The notes below the pieces were generated by a model that saw only the letters and a program-made list of their open reading frames with translations, did not search any database and was not told the DNA's origin. From the NCBI GenBank assembly GCA_003611875.1, contig RAYY01000042.1, forward strand, positions 1 through 37,827: 37,827 bases of DNA, in the 5' to 3' direction. This DNA comes from a bacterium D16-56 (GTDB lineage: Bacteria; Bacillota; Clostridia; Lachnospirales; Lachnospiraceae). Position 1 is the stretch's first letter; each line of letters starts with the position of its first letter. Shown one piece after another: positions 24,101 through 31,872 of the stretch. The translations under genes and the position numbers were made by a program.

Positions 24101-25967
24101 CTCCACTTTCATAGGATAAAAATAACTTTAAGATATCAGCGGTATAAATCATCCAGTTTCCGAACCAATTTCTTTCTCTCCAATTATCATGTATCATTGA
24201 AAAGAATTTATAGTTATTATTCCTTATTTGTAAATAAATTTGCCCAAATAACTTTCTATATAAGTCCACATCTTCTTCCACAGGATGTTTTATTGACTTG
24301 ACTTTTTCATATAAAAGAGAAAATTCATCCAATGGCATAATCAATTCTTCATAAAAATAAAATTTTCTTATATTAAGCAACTTTAACCATGTTTTCAAAC
24401 CATGCTGCTTGGCATAATTGTGTATCTCGTTTATTCCTTCATAAGAAATAGCATCCTCTAATATTTCTTTTACAAAACTCTCTCCATTAATCGACTCATC
24501 TAATATATCCATAACTTTATAAACTAAGCTGGTACCTTTGTTGTCTATCCAATAGCGAAAATAATACTTATATTCGTCTAATGAAATTGATTCTTTATTT
24601 GTATCAAGATAGATTTCCCACCATGTCGCAATACCCGCTTGAGAACAGATATAGCACATATTCCTACCCGTACTTATGCCAAAAGTCGGTTTTCCGTTGT
24701 ATTCCAAACGATTGTTCAAATACTCTGCACCTTTTACAACAGCCAACGTATGATAAAAGGCTTCATTTTCAGCCACTTCATATTGTGTAGTTTCCAAAAC
24801 ATTCATTAATTCTGAAATTAAAACAGTGCCACAATAATCCTGTATTTCCCCCGAACATTTCATTGCCATATTAAGGTTATCCAATATCTGAAAATATGAA
24901 TATCCAAATTTTATGCTCTCTATTACAAATTCCGGCTGCATAAGAGATAATACCTTTGCATATTCTTCAACACGATACAGCAATTTTAATCTATGGCAAT
25001 AGGCCTTACTATTTCCAAAGAAATCAAGTTTCTCCATCCAATCATTAATATTTTGATATACCACTTTTCGGACATCCATTTTTTTCTCTAATATTTTTTC
25101 AAAAATATATCTTCTAAAGCTCTCATGATAAATTTGTACTCCACCGGAAACAAAATTATCATTTAATATCGGAGAAAGAATTAATAACCCGCTATCAACC
25201 TCATCGCCATATCCCGTTATTTCTTTTAACTCTGCTGGGTTAACATAAAAATCAGCTCCAGCAAGAGCATATATTATGGTTGTATTTTGAATCTTACCAA
25301 TAATATATTGATAGTAAGTTTTTAATCCATTGTCATATGCAGGAATATTCTCTATATCCTGTAATAAGTAATTTTTACAAGCCATTTCTTTCAGTAAATA
25401 ACTTAAATACAATACATTCCCCTGAGACTTTTCTTCTAAAATATAGCTTAATTTTCTTTCTCCCTCACAGATATTTTCTAATCCACATACACGCATTAAT
25501 TGTTCAATTTTTGTATGATTCCACCTTTGTATTTCTGTATATTGATATCCGTTGCAATATAACTCATCTAATTCACTAATCGGTTGTGAGGATAACAAAA
25601 TATAAAAATTATCAGGAAAATGAATAGATCTTAATTCTTCAATAATTGCCGTTTCATCCTTACCAATTGTTCCTTTATAAATATCATATTGCCTGTTTAT
25701 ATGATCAAGTCCGTCGACTATAACATAGCATTTGTCCTTTACATATGTTAATAGATTTTCCAGTTCCTCCTTATCAGCAGAAAATCTATGTAATTTATAT
25801 GATTCTAACTCAAATTGTTCTACAAGCTGCCCTATAAGATTACTAATCAAAATTTTCTTGTCAATACGCTTTTCAGCTTCTTTATCACTTAACTCAGTAT
25901 AGCAATTAAAACGAATAAAAGGATATTTATTTTCTTTAATTCCTTTACAAACCCTTCTACCAGCCAT
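21177..25967 (-). CDS. Giant STAND-type NTPase/sensor, C-terminal part (frameshifted from nuclease)
   Basis: This frame is the continuation of the gene starting at 26875. Its real entry point is the frameshift at about 25935, not the methionine at 25967. A Walker B-like KCYVIVDGLDHI (residues 80-90 of this frame) and a sensor-like FYILLSSQP follow the P-loop on the other side of the lesion. Then comes about 1,400 residues of helical, TPR/HEAT-like sequence without recognised enzymes, ending in a beta-rich domain (YLWLRADIAYEL, IIGVAEDGATVLIMQSW). In Avs and other STAND proteins this large C-terminus recognises phage proteins and triggers oligomerisation. It is the last gene of the operon. The repaired length is 1,899 residues. 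Confidence 0.75.
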   Translation of the reverse strand: MAGRRVCKGIKENKYPFIRFNCYTELSDKEAEKRIDKKILISNLIGQLVEQFELESYKLHRFSADKEELENLLTYVKDKCYVIVDGLDHINRQYDIYKGTIGKDETAIIEELRSIHFPDNFYILLSSQPISELDELYCNGYQYTEIQRWNHTKIEQLMRVCGLENICEGERKLSYILEEKSQGNVLYLSYLLKEMACKNYLLQDIENIPAYDNGLKTYYQYIIGKIQNTTIIYALAGADFYVNPAELKEITGYGDEVDSGLLILSPILNDNFVSGGVQIYHESFRRYIFEKILEKKMDVRKVVYQNINDWMEKLDFFGNSKAYCHRLKLLYRVEEYAKVLSLMQPEFVIESIKFGYSYFQILDNLNMAMKCSGEIQDYCGTVLISELMNVLETTQYEVAENEAFYHTLAVVKGAEYLNNRLEYNGKPTFGISTGRNMCYICSQAGIATWWEIYLDTNKESISLDEYKYYFRYWIDNKGTSLVYKVMDILDESINGESFVKEILEDAISYEGINEIHNYAKQHGLKTWLKLLNIRKFYFYEELIMPLDEFSLLYEKVKSIKHPVEEDVDLYRKLFGQIYLQIRNNNYKFFSMIHDNWRERNWFGNWMIYTADILKLFLSYESGEEVSETELLETVGQLILDTEPFLGNPRACDLYALENFLLETYYLALAMAGSDNALEGVLNDLSVLSKETTTTLSNSQGGPLTDYNFIKLMRRIINARNINVILPYAEDIITHSSNTTYYASTATIKFLVADMIAEADREKAKKYYEEGVKFLVGYTMHKDMSLDSLIDSFASIHRMNPAKAMRYADEITAMTFSLLQHTDERAVRHYPNIWFRKMLYQSPQYALSYLNNFQIEHHSGWILEEMILDVIQEFADKPEYETYIITLIETLPNCISEKLFYGACKILVRLFEYDKERAKSLVVNLLSRFNLNETIEIYHFKCLSKDLNIIINLAEESGMNVTLYKEYCTRCNKEDTDRNLDYDKSKHQTIDFQNRVTLIMQLSKVPLTDAAIPLLINLMKELNENKQCAYLDAMMEVDYFGENSYNQRDYIKCLLEDSSIKEEIRVRYYVKLFVKSRSYGQLLIDKGSFLRAYNINPNLAVYELFSQISVGMGGMITSGLINMLVEIPKLQFYVEKIWDVLILIERLRFPVLDKMDTFGDETISIPDSMRGIVLGRMFHGEKERFFAAYAYLKDIVLKGNWLEVQKCINWCVCHFEQYDYIGKMAVIDYALETIDHIDNPKDIISKFLRHFPTNDFLLDTMIAFLYDEVQANEEIMDMLDKKLTEYLKSKYLIPLGKYKGNDNLNPFYDRHMRILHRLGIREDKVYKKILNSEYVQDRINSFVSPLHKFTAENTFLKSIIIQYSVLELIKAAIQEDVPEMPYMVINEFYIDFSEIDMYRRCRCLPNVSTIHNLQAEKKLEEFTEKQWKSEFVEIASFEIERYSKGERDYVFTSCEKGIVLRDTDTILNRILIGSSMFEIEYNLDDCKETCCAVYESYDSNFGTEQYLWLRADIAYELGIYKENDYQNNRIIGVAEDGATVLIMQSWRCAYIGDNEHRAMEVPLYNGAILYMRRDYIEKLKNKYGQLYYAIEIKRHKF

Positions 25968-26875
25968 GATTTTCCGGTTCCAGGATTCCCCACCAAAACA
26001 AGCTTTTTTACCAGATCCAGTTTCCTTTTCAGTCCACTAAGTTGTTCTAAATCAGTAATATATATTGCCTCATTAATCGGAAAATAGTCATTTAATATTC
26101 CATAGTCAGTAATTAATTTTGTTATTTTTATGATATCGTTTATGGCAATCGGATGGGTTGTGCCTGTTGCACGCCATTTCTTTACAGCAATGGCAATTCG
26201 ATCTATTACATCCAAACAATCTACCTTCTCATTAGGATATATTCCAACACCAAGTTTTCTTACCTGTCCCAGTAAAATATTTTCCAACTGACCCGGATTA
26301 TCCAGTTTTATACTTGCTTTAGGCATTTCAACAATGATTCTAAAATCCCGACAAAACTTTACAAAATCTTCTCGGCTCTCCCCTTGAATATCCCTACGCA
26401 ATTTAATCCATGTTCCTAATGGCTTTTGATTCATGGGCCAAAGTTTTTCCGGATCAATTCTATAGGAAACTGAGGGTAAAAAAAATGCCGCATCAGCCTT
26501 CTGTAATACTTTGCGAAGGCCATCTGATTCTTTTGAATCCTTCCAAGCAACACAAAGATAGCAATTAACATTTTCATATTGCTTCTTAAGATTTTTCCAT
26601 GAAAAATACAAATCACTGACTGCAATATCATGATCATTTCCATTTGCTAAATCTGGCTTTTCAAAAATATGATCGTTTTCTTCATTACTATATTTTATTT
26701 GATAGCAATCCACATATGATGTGTTGATTACTTTTAAATCATCAAATTTATCATTTGGAAATGACTTGCGGTCAATCACAAATGAAGCTTCTCTATGATT
26801 TAATAATTCATCAAAAATTATTGCAACAGTTAAATAATCCTGATATTCATAGCCTTCATGTGCATCTTGTAACAT
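25889..26875 (-). CDS. N-terminal Cap4/DUF4297-like nuclease and P-loop of the STAND protein
   Basis: The first 310 residues of the giant protein. EGYEYQDYLTVAIIF (7-21), KFDDLKV with D45/D46, and CYQIKYSN with Q59-x-K61 give the G..YQ–D–QxK pattern of the PD-(D/E)XK nucleases called Cap4 or DUF4297, which cut double-stranded DNA in CBASS and Avs systems. The Walker A GNPGTGKS (296-303) begins the NTPase. The frame derails after GFVKELK into KINILLFVLIAILS; restoring one A to AAAG rejoins ENKYPFIRF in the next frame. The start is 12 bp after the Res stop. Confidence 0.75.
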   Translation of the reverse strand: MLQDAHEGYEYQDYLTVAIIFDELLNHREASFVIDRKSFPNDKFDDLKVINTSYVDCYQIKYSNEENDHIFEKPDLANGNDHDIAVSDLYFSWKNLKKQYENVNCYLCVAWKDSKESDGLRKVLQKADAAFFLPSVSYRIDPEKLWPMNQKPLGTWIKLRRDIQGESREDFVKFCRDFRIIVEMPKASIKLDNPGQLENILLGQVRKLGVGIYPNEKVDCLDVIDRIAIAVKKWRATGTTHPIAINDIIKITKLITDYGILNDYFPINEAIYITDLEQLSGLKRKLDLVKKLVLVGNPGTGKSWLVEGFVKELKKINILLFVLIAILS

Positions 26876-26887
26876 CTCTACATCCTT

Positions 26888-29356
26888 TCACTCAAAAAAC
26901 CCATCCGTTTCAAAGATATGGTCAATCTCATCCGTATTTATCGCTTTTAATACCTTCTTCCTGATACTCCCATGTGACATATCAAGGCGTTTAAATTTAT
27001 CTTTCCCAGAAGCAGCTTTCTCAAGCCGGATCAGTTGAACCCGTCCTATCTTGGGTTCCTCTTTTGCATACTGCGCTAATGCCTTAGCTTTTCCAAGGTT
27101 ATCTTTAAAATTAGGATTATGTGGCTCCAATATGTCTATTACATAACCAAGGACAGAATCTTTTCTGACAATGATAAAATCCGGATATGCAGGCTTTTTC
27201 ACTCCCTCCATTTCATAGGGCATACACATTGACCATTTTTCTCTGGGCGGATTCCGTAACCAGCAGACAAAATCAGAACGTTTCGACTCCTCATCTATCA
27301 ATCCGCTTTCCCAACCATTTAATTTTATTTGTGCCATTCCGTCCGCATATGCAAATAAATGATTATCATATTTTTTACCAGTTGGCTCTATTTTCACGCT
27401 GACTGTTTCTGGCAGCGTGAAATTGTGTTTGCTGACAATATCGCTGTTTGCTACGATATCATCATACTGTTTTCTGCATTTTTCAGACTTCCCGACAACA
27501 TAACGACGATACTTATCATTCAATTCATGAAATTTCTTTTCTGCATACCTGTTCAAATTTGCAATACAGTTATCATCTGCGGCAAATAAGATACAGTCAA
27601 TTTTATACGCATTCACATCCATGATATCCAAGTAACGCCGACCATATAAGTTACAAAAACCATAATTACCGATTCGCGCATCAGCTGCCCTTAATTGACG
27701 GTCAATATCCGAATCAGAAATTGCCGTAAAATTTAGCTGGCCATAATTTCTAATAGACTGCCCGAAAACATCAAACACATCTACAAGCAGCTTAAATTCA
27801 AGCACTTTGGCAGAAAGTGCTTCATATTCTCCTGAATGGTGCAGTTCATCTACATATTCTCGCATCATATTAATAATATCTTCCTCAACCTCGTCCTTTG
27901 CGCCTTGATATATCATGTTATATGTCAGCAAGCCTGTAAGATCAAGCAAAGATTTTAAATAGCTGTGAATTTTAGCTGTTTTTACAACATAGGTCAAAAA
28001 ACCTTGGTCATTAATAAATTTTGTGATTCCCTCGCGGTCAATTTCAGGCAAAAGTGAAAGCTGTTCACCCTCTACAATCTGCCCCTCTGCCTCCATATTT
28101 GTATTCACTGGAACAGAAATAACTGGAAGTGGTTCGCTTTGCGGATATGGTTGCTGCAATGGAAACAAATTATCATTCTCCGTTCCTCGTTCCACACTAT
28201 CTATATCTTCTAATTTATTTTTCTGCTGATTATCAGGCTCTATTTTGCTCTGACCTAAAACTGCGGTATCAGGCATAAATTCTTCCAATCCAATCTGTCC
28301 CGGAATGGGTGCATTTTCTTTTCTATGCTGTGTCGTATGAATCGTCCAAGGTACATATACAACCTCCTCAAGCGATTCACTATCAACAACTGTTGGAATA
28401 TCTTCACCCTCTGAATTTTGCAATTCTTTTACAACATCTTCTACTGTATGTGCATTGAAATATGGCAGATACAGCCGAACATCATTTAAGTAGTCATCTA
28501 CAAGGATATGACTCTGCAAAGGGGTTCTGACCATTCTCCCTAATAACTGGGCAATATATGTAGCATCCTCTGCATGGCGAAATGACATCATTGTTTCAGC
28601 TCTCGGGCAATCCCAGCCTGTAGAAAGATTTTCTTTAAACAATACTACTTTTATCCGTCTGTCATCTGTAATTTCAGACGGTTCAATATGTGGAACATTC
28701 AACCCATTGACCAAAAGCGTGGCTGTCGAACCAAATGTATGTACCACCTCATTTTCCTTAAAAGCCACTCCGATACGTTCCTCAATTTTAGCAATTATGT
28801 CATCAAGATTTGTGTTGGAAATCAATTTTCCACTGCCAGCCTGAACCTGTATTACGAAAACCGGATTGACCTGCGCATAATGTTGTTCGTAACAATATTG
28901 GCGCCAATGATCGCATTTGCTTTTCCATTCATCAGTAGCAGCCTGCAACACTGCCATATCATTATTTTTCGCCGGATCATCAGGATATGTAATCAAAATA
29001 CGGTCTTTCAGTAATCCTGATGCCCGAACGTCATTTGGTGTAATAATAACCCTCTGCAAGGTTGAATTGGTATCTCCTACAAGCTGGTTAAATCTTGCAG
29101 AAGTTGCACTCATCCCTATAACTAATGGTATTGGAGAAAGTTTATGCGGAACACTTCCCTTGATAAATCTTTGCATAATTGATGTTGCTGTTCCTGCCGC
29201 TGTCCCCTGCATTCCCCTATGTGCTTCATCAATGATAAAATACAGTCTGTCTGCTTTTTTCTTCGCCGTATTCTCTAATGTTTCCCAAATGGTATACTGT
29301 CGGTTATCCGAATGTTTTCCAAGATTCCCTGCTTTCCCTAATTTCTGAGTATTCAA
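26888..29356 (-). CDS. res: Type III-like restriction subunit Res, helicase and nuclease part (frameshifted)
   Basis: The main body of the Res protein. SF2 motif II is IIDEAHRGMQG, motif III is GMSATSARF and motif VI is QLLGRMVRT. The C-terminus has a PD-(D/E)XK-like YPDFIIV...YVIDILEPHN segment, the nuclease form found in this DEAD/DEAH restriction family. The frame's TTG start is artificial. The preceding HIYF of the 5' piece runs straight into LNTQKLGK if one T is added to a run of five. A repaired protein has 943 residues. Res moves on DNA from unmethylated Mod sites and cleaves. It stops 12 bp before the STAND gene. Confidence 0.8.
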   Translation of the reverse strand: MNTQKLGKAGNLGKHSDNRQYTIWETLENTAKKKADRLYFIIDEAHRGMQGTAAGTATSIMQRFIKGSVPHKLSPIPLVIGMSATSARFNQLVGDTNSTLQRVIITPNDVRASGLLKDRILITYPDDPAKNNDMAVLQAATDEWKSKCDHWRQYCYEQHYAQVNPVFVIQVQAGSGKLISNTNLDDIIAKIEERIGVAFKENEVVHTFGSTATLLVNGLNVPHIEPSEITDDRRIKVVLFKENLSTGWDCPRAETMMSFRHAEDATYIAQLLGRMVRTPLQSHILVDDYLNDVRLYLPYFNAHTVEDVVKELQNSEGEDIPTVVDSESLEEVVYVPWTIHTTQHRKENAPIPGQIGLEEFMPDTAVLGQSKIEPDNQQKNKLEDIDSVERGTENDNLFPLQQPYPQSEPLPVISVPVNTNMEAEGQIVEGEQLSLLPEIDREGITKFINDQGFLTYVVKTAKIHSYLKSLLDLTGLLTYNMIYQGAKDEVEEDIINMMREYVDELHHSGEYEALSAKVLEFKLLVDVFDVFGQSIRNYGQLNFTAISDSDIDRQLRAADARIGNYGFCNLYGRRYLDIMDVNAYKIDCILFAADDNCIANLNRYAEKKFHELNDKYRRYVVGKSEKCRKQYDDIVANSDIVSKHNFTLPETVSVKIEPTGKKYDNHLFAYADGMAQIKLNGWESGLIDEESKRSDFVCWLRNPPREKWSMCMPYEMEGVKKPAYPDFIIVRKDSVLGYVIDILEPHNPNFKDNLGKAKALAQYAKEEPKIGRVQLIRLEKAASGKDKFKRLDMSHGSIRKKVLKAINTDEIDHIFETDGFFE

Positions 29357-29718
29357 AAATAGATATGCCCATCCTGCAATTCTTCCATATCAAAAGAGTC
29401 ATCCTCAATGACAACGCATTGCCCGAATTTAATGCGGTTCGCTTTTAAATCTATCTTCTGCTTGGACTGTTCATTTAAAGCTGGAGAATCTGAAAGCCAA
29501 ACAAATATTGCCTCTGGCTGATCCGCATAGTTTTCCGTTCCAAAATAAATATCCTCTATCAAAGCAGCCATAATAATCGTCTTACCTGCACCTGTTGGAG
29601 CCTGTAGGGAAATCACTTGGGGAATATGCGTGTTTTGATACATCCCAAGCGCTGCCGCAGTCCTTGTCCTAAGTTCATAAACAGCTTTCTTTTGAAATGG
29701 GAATAATTCTACTTTCAT
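29353..29718 (-). CDS. res: Res N-terminal piece with Walker A
   Basis: A 121-residue frame beginning MKVELFPFQKKAVYELRTR (a Q-motif-like start of SF2 helicases). Walker A APTGAGKT lies at about residues 40-47. It ends at GHIYF and TGA, one base short of continuing into the helicase part at 29356. Its ATG overlaps the Mod stop codon by 4 bp (ATGA), as in typical mod-res operons. Alone it would be inactive. Confidence 0.8.
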   Translation of the reverse strand: MKVELFPFQKKAVYELRTRTAAALGMYQNTHIPQVISLQAPTGAGKTIIMAALIEDIYFGTENYADQPEAIFVWLSDSPALNEQSKQKIDLKANRIKFGQCVVIEDDSFDMEELQDGHIYF

Positions 29719-30794
29719 GCCTGCTTCCTCCCCTGGTTAATTCTGAAATTGTCAAGATAATCCCGATATAGCTGATAAGTATTTTCTACAGCAAGATTTT
29801 GTATCATAGTACGATATCCTGCTTCATAATCCGTTACAATAAAAACGGTTTCAATGTTAGAATCCTGATTCACTTTTTCTTCAAATTCCGAGAAATAATT
29901 TTCATCTAACAATACTGCAAACTTATTTTCTGATAAAATCATCATTGTTGGGAGCTGTTCTGTATCAAGTGACGGACAAGACCCTATTGCCCCTGCTTTC
30001 ATCCAAATTACCGGCAAAAGTTCCCGAAACTGTCTGCCTAAAGATACTGTCGTTTTATCTAAAAAACCAAGTTTAAAAAATACTGCGTTCGTTTTAAATC
30101 CTTCTGACATTGGCTGATTACTTCCAATGTAGTTCCCTTTTAGGGGACTTCCATTAATGTCATGTCCTTCTATGCTGCATATAGTCCGCGGCCATGTAAC
30201 ATATCGCGCTATTCCAAGTTTGTCCCATTCATCATCGCCAGGATGTAAGCCTTTTTCTGAAAGAATTTTAGCTTCGTCTACCGACACTTCATTATTTGTC
30301 ACCATAATGCAGCGACGCTGTCCATTATCTTCTGCATTTAGTAGGTTGACAGCGTGTAAAGTCGTACCAGAGCCAGCAAAAAAGTCAATGATAAGGGCAT
30401 TAGGTTTATCTGATACGAAAAATTTCAATGTATCTTTTACTGCATAAATGGACTTCGGAAAGGAAAAACGCCTATCATAAAATACACCATTAAGATAAGT
30501 AGTTCCATACTCACTGGCAGAATGTGTTTTTTTATTCCAAATTGTCATTGGGCGGACATCCTTATCTTCAGTTGATTTTAATTCTATGATATATGCTCCA
30601 TCATCATCCTGCCCTATTACATTATAGAGTCCATTTTTAAAGTTCCTTTCCTGACTTTCGGAAAGATAATAACCAGTACGTTTTTTTCCATCCCACTTGC
30701 CAAAACTCAAAAAATGCTGCCTATGTTTTTCCATTAAAGTCGAAGGCTGTAAATTCCAAGTTAATTCTGTTCCATTAGCACCAATAGGCCACAT
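29715..30794 (-). CDS. mod: Type III-like DNA methyltransferase Mod, C-terminal part (frameshifted)
   Basis: The frame holds the SAM-binding motif I IIDFFAGSGTTLHAV (residues 135-149 of this frame), which follows the catalytic motif in beta-class N6-adenine methyltransferases. The frame is open upstream of the methionine at 30794: FIGHGPVLDSLENRNSYIPP continues the 5' piece if one A is added to its run of seven. The C-terminal 150 residues (TTVSLGRQFRELLPVIW, NIETVFIVTDYEAGYRTM) are the Mod-specific tail that contacts Res. The stop overlaps the Res start. Confidence 0.8.
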   Translation of the reverse strand: MWPIGANGTELTWNLQPSTLMEKHRQHFLSFGKWDGKKRTGYYLSESQERNFKNGLYNVIGQDDDGAYIIELKSTEDKDVRPMTIWNKKTHSASEYGTTYLNGVFYDRRFSFPKSIYAVKDTLKFFVSDKPNALIIDFFAGSGTTLHAVNLLNAEDNGQRRCIMVTNNEVSVDEAKILSEKGLHPGDDEWDKLGIARYVTWPRTICSIEGHDINGSPLKGNYIGSNQPMSEGFKTNAVFFKLGFLDKTTVSLGRQFRELLPVIWMKAGAIGSCPSLDTEQLPTMMILSENKFAVLLDENYFSEFEEKVNQDSNIETVFIVTDYEAGYRTMIQNLAVENTYQLYRDYLDNFRINQGRKQA

Positions 30795-30862
30795 AGCTAC
30801 GACACCTTCTGGCGGAATATAAGAATTTCTATTCTCTAAACTATCAAGAACAGGACCATGCC

Positions 30863-31834
30863 CTATAAATTTTCCTGATTTTTTTCAAATAACAATGGAT
30901 AAAACAAATTTGGTCTGTCTGTTCGCTTTCCATGATTACTCGCCTGTCTTAACAATGCCCTTAGTCGTACACTTTTATCTTCATATAACTTTTCACTATT
31001 GCTATTATCCATGCTTTCTCTCAACATATCAGTTCCATTAGAAACAATAGCTGCCCTTCCCAAATAGACAAAAAATATGTATTCCTCGCATCTTGAAAAT
31101 TCATTGTCTCGCCTATTGCCTTTTGGATTTATTACCGAAGTAATCATTTGCATTCTTGCTTCTGGAAACAACTCCTCCAACAAGCACCCCAAATGCAAAT
31201 ATTCCTTTTCATCAATCGTCACAATCAGTACAGAGTCTTTTGGATTCAAAAGCCGTTTCGCTAATTTCAACCGTTTCTGCATCATACTCAACCACTTACT
31301 ATGGCGGTAACTGTCATTTCCATCCACATAATCATTGTTGTACTTCCAATCTTTTGCACCTGTATTATATGGCGGATCAATATAAATACAATCTACCTTT
31401 CCTGCATAAAGATATTCGAGCAGTTGCAGCGCATGATAATTATCCGCTTCAATCAATGTATGCCATAAATTACTGTCCGGCGCATTGCACACGCTATCTA
31501 TCTGTTTCAAGTATGGATAGATTGGCTCTCCAAATTTTGCAACTACCACTAAGTCAGCAATGTTCCATTCTGCCTGCTCATCTTCTTTCATGCATAATGC
31601 TTTTTCATTATTTATGGCAATTACTCTATAAATGTCATTGATATTTCCAGATTTTAATGCAACATTGCTTCCGCAATTTACAGGCATTTCATATAATGGT
31701 GTACACTCTGGCAAGTGTTCTTCAAAAACAAGACCAAATTTCTTTTGTTTGTTCATTCGATTTACTTCTTGTTCTATCTTATTTCTAAGCTCAGCATCCT
31801 GTATCTGAGCTATCAAATCATTAATTGCTGCCAT
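30863..31834 (-). CDS. mod: Type III-like DNA methyltransferase Mod, N-terminal part with DPPY motif
   Basis: The catalytic motif IV is CIYIDPPYNTGAKDW, the signature of N6-adenine methyltransferases, and comes before motif I (in the other frame) as in the beta class. The start chosen is ATG at 31832-31834 (MAAINDLIAQIQD) behind AAAGGAG. A TTG at 31888 would give 18 more residues and overlap the AlbA gene. The 5' piece ends at LFEKNQENL because the A run (30879-30885) is one base short. The repaired protein has 706-724 residues. Mod gives the system its recognition specificity and protects self DNA. Confidence 0.8.
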   Translation of the reverse strand: MAAINDLIAQIQDAELRNKIEQEVNRMNKQKKFGLVFEEHLPECTPLYEMPVNCGSNVALKSGNINDIYRVIAINNEKALCMKEDEQAEWNIADLVVVAKFGEPIYPYLKQIDSVCNAPDSNLWHTLIEADNYHALQLLEYLYAGKVDCIYIDPPYNTGAKDWKYNNDYVDGNDSYRHSKWLSMMQKRLKLAKRLLNPKDSVLIVTIDEKEYLHLGCLLEELFPEARMQMITSVINPKGNRRDNEFSRCEEYIFFVYLGRAAIVSNGTDMLRESMDNSNSEKLYEDKSVRLRALLRQASNHGKRTDRPNLFYPLLFEKNQENL

Positions 31835-31872
31835 AAATCGGTTGTTCTCCTTTAATTTTTTATCTCTATACT

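Noticed and set aside
24000-24300. Small plus-strand frames across the STAND gene
   Set aside because: They are short, lack ribosome sites and lie opposite a long protein-coding frame.
25920-25970. Programmed -1 frameshift as the explanation for the split STAND gene
   Set aside because: The site is not a good X XXY YYZ heptamer, and two neighbouring genes have the same kind of one-base loss, so an indel is simpler.
30879-30885. Phase-variable type III mod gene through the A run
   Set aside because: Phase-variable mod genes usually carry long simple repeats; a single run of seven, with two more lesions nearby, does not support it strongly.
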